Below are positions 1-7,953 of a DNA stretch of 9,690 nt, piece by piece. The position numbers were made by a program, and so were the translations under genes. Every line of letters begins with the position of its first letter. Positions within the stretch are counted from its first letter, which is position 1. Origin of the DNA: Thermoflexales bacterium (GTDB lineage Bacteria; Chloroflexota; Anaerolineae; S140-20); assembly GCA_015484715.1 (NCBI GenBank), contig WFUY01000133.1, positions 1 through 9,690 of the forward strand, given 5' to 3'. The notes under the pieces were generated by a model. It saw only the letters and a list, made by a program, of their open reading frames with translations. It was not told the origin of the DNA and did not search any database.

Positions 1-1
1 G

Positions 2-217
2 ACCCGCATTGACGTGCGGAACTATCTGGAGGTCAAGCAGCGGGCCGCAGCCTGTCACCAGAGCCAGATCATCGGGGGGCCGGGCACACGCAACTTCTAC
101 GGACGCCTCCCCCGGTGGCTGGTGCGCCGCTGGCGCTCGACCGAGACCTTCCACCGGGCCTACCCACCCTACGCCAACCGGCGCGTCGAGCGGGACCTGT
201 TCCCTTCGCGAGATTGA
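2..217 (+). CDS. C-terminal end of a probable PIG-L (LmbE-type) N-deacetylase, partial
   Basis: An open frame enters from the left edge in phase from base 2 and stops at TGA 215-217, giving the last 71 residues of a protein that begins outside the window. The visible end contains the pattern Y-L-E-V-K-x3-A-x3-H-x-S-Q (about residues 8-22 of the fragment). This resembles the conserved C-terminal K..A...H.SQ segment of the PIG-L / GlcNAc-PI de-N-acetylase family, zinc enzymes that remove acetyl groups from N-acetylglucosamine-type sugars, for example in glycoconjugate or thiol biosynthesis. A basic tail rich in Arg and Trp follows. The catalytic N-terminal motif (HPDDE-like) would lie upstream and cannot be seen, so the assignment rests on one short motif. 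About 97 nt separate it from aconitase, with no clear terminator or promoter seen there. Confidence 0.55.
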   Translation, partial: TRIDVRNYLEVKQRAAACHQSQIIGGPGTRNFYGRLPRWLVRRWRSTETFHRAYPPYANRRVERDLFPSRD

Positions 218-314
218 CATGCGGAGGCTGCGCCCTACGCCTGAGCGTCCGGCGAGCCCGTAAGGCGCTCTACCCTTCGCACGCTTGGAGAATGCAGTTT
301 GAGAAAGGAGTGAA

Positions 315-3014
<2,700 letters not shown>

Positions 3015-3023
3015 GATGACTTG

Positions 3024-3033
3024 AGCACGTGCT
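3024..3033. promoter_or_regulatory. Perfect 10-bp palindrome before the antitoxin gene, possible operator
   Basis: AGCACGTGCT is its own reverse complement and lies in the 41-nt gap between aconitase and the antitoxin start, 22 nt before the ATG. AbrB-type antitoxins usually bind palindromes upstream of their own operon to autoregulate, so this is a plausible operator. No convincing -10/-35 pair is seen beside it, and a 10-bp palindrome can occur by chance. Confidence 0.3.
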
Positions 3034-3055
3034 GAGGCGTCGAGGAGGCGTTCCT

Positions 3056-3376
3056 ATGTCGAGACGAATTCTTGTGAAAGTCACCCCCCAAGGCATTTTG
3101 GTGCCACGTCCTCTGATTGCTGCTTGGGGAGACGTGGAGGAGGTCGAGATCGAGCAGGGAACTGATGCCATCATCATCAGGCCCAAAGCTGGTCAGATCG
3201 AGCAACAGCGGTCTCAGATCGTTAACGAGATGAAGCAGGCAGGGCTGGTTGAGGATCTGCCTTGGGCGCTGCCTCCCAGCATATCCCCTGAAGAACGGGC
3301 ATACCTGGCTGAGAAGCTGGGACGTGGTCGTCCCCTCTCTGAGGTGATCCTTGAGGATCGGGAGCAGTCCCTGTGA
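3056..3376 (+). CDS. AbrB/MazE-like antitoxin (VapB type)
   Basis: This 106-residue protein is probably the DNA-binding antitoxin that neutralises the PIN toxin encoded next to it. Residues 1-46 follow the swapped-hairpin AbrB pattern: a basic N-terminal strand (SRRILVKVTPQGILVPRPLI), a short turn with an acidic strand (VEEVEIEQG), and a closing strand ending in IIIRPK. The C-terminal part (about 60-106) is helical and acidic and ends in PLSEVILEDRE, the kind of segment that wraps the toxin. ATG 3056 is chosen because GAGGAGG lies 7 nt upstream. The longer frame starting at 3029 would place this ribosome site inside the gene. The stop overlaps the toxin start by 4 nt (GTGA), indicating translational coupling. 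Codon use (ATA, TTG, TTT) is visibly less GC-rich than in the flanking genes, which fits horizontal acquisition. Confidence 0.8.
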   Translation: MSRRILVKVTPQGILVPRPLIAAWGDVEEVEIEQGTDAIIIRPKAGQIEQQRSQIVNEMKQAGLVEDLPWALPPSISPEERAYLAEKLGRGRPLSEVILEDREQSL

Positions 3377-3837
3377 TCAGCTACTATCTAGACACGAGCG
3401 CCCTGGCAAAGCGATATGTGGATGAAGTAGGAAGCCAATGGCTTCGTGACGTCGTGACCTCGGAACGCAGCCTTTTGCTGCTTACTTCGCGTTTGACCAT
3501 CGTTGAGATGATCAGCGCGTTTACACGGCGGCTACGCGATGGGTCGTTGACAAGGCAGGAGTTCGTAAAGGTCCGCGACGCATTTCGGGAAGACTGCTTG
3601 GGCGAGTACCAGATCATGCCGCCTACTTTGGACATCGTTGACTTGGCGTGTTCTTTGCTGGAGCGGCATCCGTTGCGGGCTTATGATGCCGTTCACCTAG
3701 CAACTGCCCTCAGTGCGCATCTATTTTTGCACAAACGGGGCTACCGGGACCTTGTCTTTCTGTCCTCCGATGAGCGGTTGAACAGAGCTGCGTCTGCAGA
3801 AGGGCTGGCAGTAGATAACCCCAATCATCACTCGTAG
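3373..3837 (+). CDS. vapC: PIN-domain ribonuclease toxin (VapC-like)
   Basis: A 154-residue single-domain PIN protein, predicted to be an Mg2+/Mn2+-dependent endoribonuclease that cleaves tRNA or other RNA when released from its antitoxin. The acidic metal-binding residues are all in place: Asp7 in YYLDTSALAKRY, Glu45 in the IVEMISA helix, Asp105 in AYDAVHLATAL and Asp133 in FLSSDERLNRAA. It therefore looks catalytically intact. Translation starts at GTG 3373, whose last two bases are part of the antitoxin TGA stop, a coupled arrangement typical of TA pairs. Like its partner it has lower GC than its surroundings. Its last 10 bp overlap the 3' end of the convergent argA-like gene. The RNA target cannot be predicted from sequence. 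Confidence 0.88.
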   Translation: MISYYLDTSALAKRYVDEVGSQWLRDVVTSERSLLLLTSRLTIVEMISAFTRRLRDGSLTRQEFVKVRDAFREDCLGEYQIMPPTLDIVDLACSLLERHPLRAYDAVHLATALSAHLFLHKRGYRDLVFLSSDERLNRAASAEGLAVDNPNHHS

Positions 3838-4292
3838 CGCTTCACCGCTCTGACCACGGCGGTCTCATCGCAGTGGGGGAAGAGAGGGCACTTCAGGCAG
3901 TCCCGCCAGATCTTGCGGGGGAAGCGCTCCTTCTCGGTGACGGCGAAGCCCAGGCGCTCAAAAAAAGGGACGGCCCGCGTTAGGGCGAAGATGGTCGTCA
4001 CGCCCAACGCCTTGCCTTCCTCGATCAACGCCTCGACGATCTTGCGCCCGATGCCGTTCCCCTGGTAGGCCGGCGCGACGGCCAGGGAGCGTACCTCGGC
4101 CAGGTCGGCATCCAGGATGACCAGGGCCCCGCAGCCGATGATCCGGCCCTCCTCCTCGGCCACCATCCAGGCACGGATCGTCTCGTAGATTTCCGACAAA
4201 GTCCGGGGGAGGACTTCTCCCCGCCGGGCGTAGTCCGTCACCAGCGCGTGGATGGCCGGACCGTCGTGTAGGGTGGCTTTGCGTATGCGCAT
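3828..4292 (-). CDS. argA: Short ArgA-type N-acetylglutamate synthase (GNAT family)
   Basis: A 154-residue GNAT acetyltransferase, predicted to transfer acetyl from acetyl-CoA to glutamate, the first step of arginine synthesis. The acetyl-CoA loop is visible as VRSLAVAPAYQGNGIGRKIVEAL (residues 67-89, with Q77-G-N-G-I-G-R83). The C-terminal tail KIWRDCLKCPLFPHCDETAVV, with Cys132, Cys135 and Cys141, is typical of the stand-alone short ArgA enzymes, which lack the kinase-like domain of E. coli ArgA. ATG 4292-4290 has AAGGAGG 6 nt upstream. It lies downstream of argC-argB-argD on the same strand, which supports an arginine role, but a 309-nt gap filled by two palindromic repeats separates it from argD. 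A general GNAT enzyme is the alternative; the cysteine tail and the context make that less likely. It ends inside the convergent toxin gene. Confidence 0.82.
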   Translation of the reverse strand: MRIRKATLHDGPAIHALVTDYARRGEVLPRTLSEIYETIRAWMVAEEEGRIIGCGALVILDADLAEVRSLAVAPAYQGNGIGRKIVEALIEEGKALGVTTIFALTRAVPFFERLGFAVTEKERFPRKIWRDCLKCPLFPHCDETAVVRAVKRYE

Positions 4293-4317
4293 CGGTCGCC
4301 TCCTTGCAACCTCCGTT

Positions 4318-4449
4318 GAGGGACACCAAGGGCACCAAGACCACCAAGAGCACCAAGACGGTCAGGTCTCTTCTCCCTTTGTGTCCTTCGTGTTCCTTGT
4401 GTCCTTCGTGTTTGTGGCGTCCGTCGTGTCCTCGGCAGCCTTCGTGGCC
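4318..4449. repeat. CACCAAG-rich imperfect palindromic repeat, copy 1
   Basis: The left half is a run of CACCAAG units (GGACACCAAG, GGCACCAAG, ACCACCAAG, AGCACCAAG). The right half is a run of GTGTCCTTCGTG-like units, which are roughly complementary, so the element can fold into a long imperfect hairpin. The first 78 bp (4318-4395) match 4489-4566 with a single C/T difference (4359 against 4530). The pair is a direct duplication with a 171-bp period. Such elements produce misleading open frames with HEGHKEHEGHKG-like translations. It resembles dispersed intergenic repeats seen in several environmental bacterial genomes; genome-wide distribution cannot be judged from this window. Confidence 0.85.
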
Positions 4450-4488
4450 CGCCAAACCCCTATCCCCAGGCAGCCGGAGAAGGCCGGC

Positions 4489-4601
4489 GAGGGACACCAA
4501 GGGCACCAAGACCACCAAGAGCACCAAGATGGTCAGGTCTCTTCTCCCTTTGTGTCCTTCGTGTTCTTGGTGTCCTCTGTGTTCTCGATGGCCTTCGTGG
4601 C
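4489..4601. repeat. CACCAAG-rich imperfect palindromic repeat, copy 2
   Basis: This is the second copy, 171 bp after the first and ending at the argD stop codon. Its first 78 bp are 77/78 identical to copy 1. The right part then diverges and is shorter (TTGGTGTCCTCTGTG against CTTGTGTCCTTCGTG), but both copies close with a similar GCCTTCGTGGCC motif. Together the two copies fill almost the whole argD-argA gap, and I see no gene or clear promoter in that gap. An mRNA running from argD to argA would carry two large hairpins here, which could reduce downstream expression or mark RNA ends. Confidence 0.85.
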
Positions 4602-5792
4602 CTATCCCGATGCCTCTTCCAGGATCCTGGGCAGCTTCTCCAGCAGTTCGTCTACCTGCTCCTGGCCGATGATCAGGGGCGGGATCAGGCGCAGGACGGT
4701 GTCGCCGGCGTTGACCAGGAGCAGCCCCGCCTCGTACCCCCGCTCGACGACTTTCTTGGCCGAGACCGTCAGCTCCAGGCCCAGCATCAGCCCCCGCCCC
4801 CGGACTTCGACGACGTGGGGCAATTGGGCCTCCCGCAGCCGGCGCACCAGCGCCTCTCCCTTCTCTCGCACCGACGCCAGGAAGGCCGGGTCGGCGATGC
4901 GCTGGAAGACCCGGAGGGCGACGGCGGTGACCAGCGGGCCGGCGGCGAAGGTGCTCCCGTGGTCCCCCGGTCCGATGACCCCGGCGATGGCCTCCGTCAC
5001 CAGCGTGGCCCCGATGGGCAGCCCCCCTCCCAGCGGCTTGGCCAGCGTCATCAGGTCCGGGCGGACACCGCTGGGCTCGTGGGCCCACAGCGTGCCCGTC
5101 CGCCCCAACCCGCACTGGATCTCATCGAAGATCAGGGCGGCTCCGTGCCGGTCGCAGAGTTCCCGCAGCCCCTGCAAAAAGGCATCGTCCGCCGGATGGA
5201 TGCCTCCCTCCCCCTGCACCGGCTCGACGATGACGGCGGCGGTGCGGGGGCCGATGGCCGCCTCGGCCGAGGCCAGGTCGTTGAAGCGGGCGAAGACGAC
5301 GTCGGGCATCAAGGGGCGGAAGGGAGCCTGGTACTTCTCCCGCGCCGTCAGGGCCAGGGCCCCCATCGTCCGCCCGTGGAAGCTGCCGGTGAAGGCGACG
5401 ATCTGGGTCTTTCCCGGCCCAAAATGGGTCCGTGCCCACTTGCGGCTGAACTTGATGGCTGCTTCCACCGCCTCCGTGCCGGAGTTGGCGAAGTAGACCC
5501 GATCGGCGAAGCTGTGCTGGACCAGCGCTTCGGCCAGGGCGACGTGGGGGGCGGTGTGGTAGAGGTTGCTCACGTGGATGAGGCCGGCAGCGGCCTCCTG
5601 GAGGGTGGCGACGATCTCCGGGTCGCCGTAGCCCAAAGCGTTGACGGCGATGCCGGCCACCCAGTCGGTGTAGCGCCGGCCCTCGCTGTCGTAGAGGTAG
5701 ACCCCCTCACCCCGCGTCAGCACGAAAGGGGGGCGTGGGTAGGTGGGCACCAGGTAGCGGGCCTCGGCTTCGATCACTTGGCGAGCGTCCAT
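4602..5792 (-). CDS. argD: Acetylornithine aminotransferase
   Basis: A 396-residue PLP-dependent class III aminotransferase, predicted to convert N-acetylglutamate semialdehyde plus glutamate to N-acetylornithine plus 2-oxoglutarate. Visible motifs, in order, are NSGTEAVEAAIKFSR (from about residue 104), SFHGRTMGAL (about 137), EPVQGEGGI, FDEIQCGLGRTG with the PLP-ring Asp223, and TLAKPLGGGLPIGA with the Schiff-base Lys252. ATG 5792 is chosen because AGGAGGTGA sits just upstream; the GTG three codons earlier is part of that ribosome site. The 76-nt gap to argB holds a short GC-rich inverted repeat near the argB stop and no clear promoter, so co-transcription is likely. ArgD enzymes often also act on succinyldiaminopimelate, so a role in lysine synthesis is possible. 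Confidence 0.95.
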   Translation of the reverse strand: MDARQVIEAEARYLVPTYPRPPFVLTRGEGVYLYDSEGRRYTDWVAGIAVNALGYGDPEIVATLQEAAAGLIHVSNLYHTAPHVALAEALVQHSFADRVYFANSGTEAVEAAIKFSRKWARTHFGPGKTQIVAFTGSFHGRTMGALALTAREKYQAPFRPLMPDVVFARFNDLASAEAAIGPRTAAVIVEPVQGEGGIHPADDAFLQGLRELCDRHGAALIFDEIQCGLGRTGTLWAHEPSGVRPDLMTLAKPLGGGLPIGATLVTEAIAGVIGPGDHGSTFAAGPLVTAVALRVFQRIADPAFLASVREKGEALVRRLREAQLPHVVEVRGRGLMLGLELTVSAKKVVERGYEAGLLLVNAGDTVLRLIPPLIIGQEQVDELLEKLPRILEEASG

Positions 5793-5868
5793 TGGGTTCA
5801 CCTCCTGTGGGATGGGTTGTGTTTTGCATATTGTGGTTGCGGAAGGGAAGGGGCAGGCCGGTTGCCGG

Positions 5869-6621
5869 TCACGCCCCTGGCGGCGGCGTCACCCGCGTGC
5901 CCTGCCCCGTCCGTAGGCCGTCTAGGTTGGTGATGCGCACCTGGCAGACGCCCTGCTCCAGCCCCGCCAGGGCCGCTCGGACCTTGGGGACCATCCCCCC
6001 GGCGATCACCTCCTGCTCGATGAGCTGCCGGGCCTGCGCCGGTGTCAGCTCCGGCAGCATCGCCCCGTCCATCAGCACGCCGGGAACGTCGGTGACGAAG
6101 ACCATCTCCTCGGCCTTCAGCGCCACCGCCACGGCTGCAGCCACCTGGTCGGCGTTGACGTTGTAAGGGCCGTCGGCCCCCAGCGAGATGGGGGAGAGGA
6201 CGGGGACGATGCCCTGCTCCAGCCAGGCCCTCAGCACCTCGGCCCGGACGGCGACGGGACGCCCCACCCGGCCTAGGTCTCCCCCCGGCAGGGTCAGCCG
6301 CTCCACCCGGACCAGCCCCAGGTCCACGCCGCTGAGCCCCAGGGCCTGGACGCCGGCCCGCAGCAGGGCCACGACCAGCCGCTTGTTCACCCGGCCTGAG
6401 AGGACCATCTCGGCCACCGCCAGCGACGCCTCATCCGTCACCCGCAGCCCCTCGATGAAGCGGGGTTGCAGCCCCAGCCGGCGTTGCAGCGCTGCGATCT
6501 CCTTGCCTCCTCCGTGGACGATGACCGGCGGAGCCTCCAGCCCGGCCACCACCTCGCCCAGACCGGCCAGAAAGGCGTCATCGTCCACCTGATGGCCTCC
6601 GATCTTAAGTACCCGCGTCAT
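5869..6621 (-). CDS. argB: Acetylglutamate kinase
   Basis: A 250-residue amino-acid kinase that phosphorylates N-acetylglutamate, the second step and usual control point of arginine synthesis. Key positions match the family: Lys6 in VLKIGG, the glycine loop HGGGKEI (36-42), Arg60 in GLRVTDE, NVNAD (154-158) for the substrate, TDVPGVL for the nucleotide site, and Lys212 in GGMVPKV. ATG 6621 is preferred over the in-frame GTG at 6630, because that GTG lies inside the ribosome site GAGGTGA. The N-terminus is short and lacks the extra helix linked with arginine-sensitive hexameric enzymes, so it may be insensitive to feedback; that is an inference. The LysW-linked homologue LysZ is an alternative. 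VTDE, the HGGGKEI loop and the ArgA-like partner favour the acetylated pathway. Only 34 nt separate it from argC. Confidence 0.93.
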   Translation of the reverse strand: MTRVLKIGGHQVDDDAFLAGLGEVVAGLEAPPVIVHGGGKEIAALQRRLGLQPRFIEGLRVTDEASLAVAEMVLSGRVNKRLVVALLRAGVQALGLSGVDLGLVRVERLTLPGGDLGRVGRPVAVRAEVLRAWLEQGIVPVLSPISLGADGPYNVNADQVAAAVAVALKAEEMVFVTDVPGVLMDGAMLPELTPAQARQLIEQEVIAGGMVPKVRAALAGLEQGVCQVRITNLDGLRTGQGTRVTPPPGA

Positions 6622-6655
6622 CGTCGTCACCTCGTATCGGTTGCATCGCCGTCGG

Positions 6656-7672
6656 TCACGCTTCCAGACCCATCGTCTCCGGCAGGCCGGCCATCACGTT
6701 CAGGTTCTGGAGGGCCTGACCGGCGGCTCCCTTGACCAGGTTGTCCAGCGCCGTGATGACCAACAGGTGGCCCACCTCCGGCAGCGGGTGGAGGGAGAGG
6801 ACGCAGCGGTTGGTGCCCACGGCGTGGGCCAGGGTGGCCGTCTGGCCGGGTGGGAGTACCCAGACGAAGGGCTCCTTTTTGTAGGCTTGAGCGTAGAGGG
6901 CGTGGGCGGCTGCCGTGTCCAGGGGGTCGCGTAGGGGGACGTAAAGGCTGCTCAGGATGCCCCGGCTGACGGGCAGCAGGTGGGGGGTGAAGAGGATGGG
7001 ATAGGGGGTGCCGGCCAGCTTTGCCACCTCCTGCTCCATCTCCCCCACGTGGCGGTGCACCCGCCCCACGCTGTAGGGGGCGAGGTTCTCGTGGACGGCG
7101 ACGAAGTGGGTGGTCGGGCGGGGCCTGCGTCCGGCCCCGGAGACGCCCGACTTGGCATCCACGATGATAGGGCCGTCGGCGACCAGGCCGGCTTGCAGGA
7201 GCGGGGCCAGCCCCAGGAGCGTGCCGGTGGGGTAGCAGCCGGGGTTGGCGACCAAGCGGGCGCCGGCGATCTGCTCCCGGTAGAGCTCCGTCAGCCCGTA
7301 GACGGCCTGAGGAAGCCAGGTCGGGGCGGGGTGCTCCAGCCCGTACCAGCGGGCGTAGGCCTCCGGCGTCGCCAGGCGGAAGTCGGCGCTCAGGTCAATC
7401 ACCCGGATGCCGGCCTCCAGGGCCCGCACCGCCGTGGGGGCCGACGCGCCGTGGGGCAGGCAAAGGAAGACGACGTCGGCCTGGGCGGGGTCGGCTTCCT
7501 CGGGGTGGACCAATGGGACCTCCCAGGGCACCGGATAGAGGTCGGCCAGCGTCTGGCCGGCCGCGCTCTCCGAAGTAGCGAAGACCAACTCCGTTCGGGG
7601 GTGGCGGCGCAGGAGGCGCAGCAACTCGAACCCTGTGTAGCCCGTCGCGCCGTAGACGCCGATGCGAACCAT
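6656..7672 (-). CDS. argC: N-acetyl-gamma-glutamyl-phosphate reductase
   Basis: A 338-residue NADPH-dependent reductase that converts N-acetylglutamyl phosphate to the semialdehyde. The dinucleotide-binding loop GVYGATGYTGFELLRLL is at residues 5-21, FLCLPHGAS at 69-77, DLSADFR at 93-99, and the catalytic Cys146 in ANPGCYPTGTLLGL. The region FTPHLLPVSRGIL closes the substrate domain. ATG 7672 is chosen over a frame 11 codons longer because GGGAGG lies about 8 nt upstream. The longer version would also begin in the T-tract of the terminator (7704-7709). It is the first enzyme gene of the arg cluster and lies 31 nt downstream of that intrinsic terminator, so its expression should depend on transcription reading through the leader. 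Confidence 0.95.
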   Translation of the reverse strand: MVRIGVYGATGYTGFELLRLLRRHPRTELVFATSESAAGQTLADLYPVPWEVPLVHPEEADPAQADVVFLCLPHGASAPTAVRALEAGIRVIDLSADFRLATPEAYARWYGLEHPAPTWLPQAVYGLTELYREQIAGARLVANPGCYPTGTLLGLAPLLQAGLVADGPIIVDAKSGVSGAGRRPRPTTHFVAVHENLAPYSVGRVHRHVGEMEQEVAKLAGTPYPILFTPHLLPVSRGILSSLYVPLRDPLDTAAAHALYAQAYKKEPFVWVLPPGQTATLAHAVGTNRCVLSLHPLPEVGHLLVITALDNLVKGAAGQALQNLNVMAGLPETMGLEA

Positions 7673-7703
7673 CGTTCTCCCTCCCTGTCTCGTGGGTTGA
7701 ATC

Positions 7704-7734
7704 AAAAAACCCTCCAGACTCTCGGTCTGGAGGG
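7704..7734 (-). terminator. Rho-independent terminator in the argC leader (attenuator, stem 3:4)
   Basis: Read on the minus strand, CCCTCCAGAC (7734-7725), loop CGAGA (7724-7720) and GTCTGGAGGG (7719-7710) form a perfect 10-bp GC-rich hairpin followed directly by six Ts (7709-7704). It lies between its own promoter and argC, not after a gene, which marks it as a conditional terminator. Eight of the ten left-arm bases are shared with the antiterminator pairing, so the two folds exclude each other. Confidence 0.9.
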
Positions 7735-7814
7735 CTTTGGAAAGCGAACCCGTGCAGTGTCAGCGCGTCCCCGAGGCAGGCCAAAGCCGACGTCCAGACC
7801 GAAGGTCTGGCGTC
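7724..7814 (-). promoter_or_regulatory. Attenuator RNA: protector hairpin (1:2) and antiterminator (2:3)
   Basis: Segment 1 CCAGACC (7810-7804) pairs with GGTCTGG (7800-7794). The stem is extended by GACG (7814-7811) with CGTC (7792-7789) across a single bulged A, giving an 11-bp protector hairpin. Segment 2 can instead pair with segment 3: GGCTTTGG (7788-7781) with CCAAAGCC (7740-7733), and GGTCTGG (7800-7794) with CCAGACC (7730-7724), giving 15 bp with a 5/2 internal loop and a 40-nt hairpin loop. Segment 3 is also the left arm of the terminator. A ribosome held on the arginine codons at 7831-7820 would cover segment 1, free segment 2 and allow readthrough. A ribosome that finishes the leader lets 1:2 re-form, and termination follows. 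The pairings are read directly; the mechanism is inferred from classical amino-acid attenuators. I see no T-box consensus. Confidence 0.82.
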
Positions 7815-7885
7815 TCAGGGCGAGGGCGACGGCCGGCCTGAGCAAGCGTTGCTGAGATCTCGGGGAATCGTCTCGAAGAGGACAC
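7760..7885 (-). CDS. Arginine-rich leader peptide of the arg operon
   Basis: A 41-codon open frame starts at GTG 7885-7883, with AGGAG (7897-7893) 7 nt upstream, and stops at TGA 7762-7760. It carries nine arginines, at residues 5, 6, 19, 20, 22, 29, 32, 33 and 41. Codons CGT-CGC-CCT-CGC (residues 19-22, GRRPRP) end 6 nt before the protector hairpin begins, the place where a stalled ribosome would block segment 1. Residues 5-6 use AGA and CGA, likely rare codons here. The stop falls between RNA segments 2 and 3. No protein family is recognised, and the peptide probably acts only by being translated. The same frame is open further upstream to 7972, but the promoter at 7953-7926 makes GTG 7885 the first usable start. 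Arginine is common in random GC-rich frames, so the support is positional rather than compositional. Confidence 0.72.
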   Translation of the reverse strand: MSSSRRFPEISATLAQAGRRPRPETPDLRSGRRLWPASGTR

Positions 7886-7925
7886 GCCGGTTCTCCTGTC
7901 GGATTCCAGGGCTGCTTGGGAGGAT

Positions 7926-7953
7926 ATTATAGCACAGATTGAGAGGAGGACAA
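7926..7953 (-). promoter_or_regulatory. Sigma-70-type promoter for the arg leader and operon
   Basis: On the minus strand, TTGTCC (7953-7948) is followed after 16 nt by a perfect TATAAT (7931-7926). A TG one base before it (7934-7933) makes an extended -10. Transcription should begin near 7920-7917, about 20 nt ahead of the leader ribosome site. The element lies within the last codons of the sirtuin gene, and the sirtuin TAA stop (7929-7927) is part of the TATAAT box. It is an AT-rich island in GC-rich DNA, which strengthens the call. Confidence 0.85.

Noticed and set aside
4318..4601. CRISPR array
   Set aside because: There are only two copies with a 171-bp period, internal CACCAAG periodicity and hairpin-forming halves. 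There are no regular spacers and no cas genes.
3958..5115. Long minus-strand frame with HEGHKEHEGHKG-like repeats
   Set aside because: It runs through the palindromic repeats and out of frame over argD and argA. The repeated peptide pattern comes from the DNA repeat, not from a gene.
7704..7741. Plus-strand terminator at the same inverted repeat
   Set aside because: In the plus direction the stem is followed by CTTTGG rather than a T-run, and no plus-strand gene ends nearby.
7672..7926. T-box riboswitch upstream of argC
   Set aside because: No sequence like the T-box antiterminator bulge motif (GGTGGNACCGCG) or stem I AG-bulge is visible. The antiterminator here is built from the leader-peptide coding region instead.
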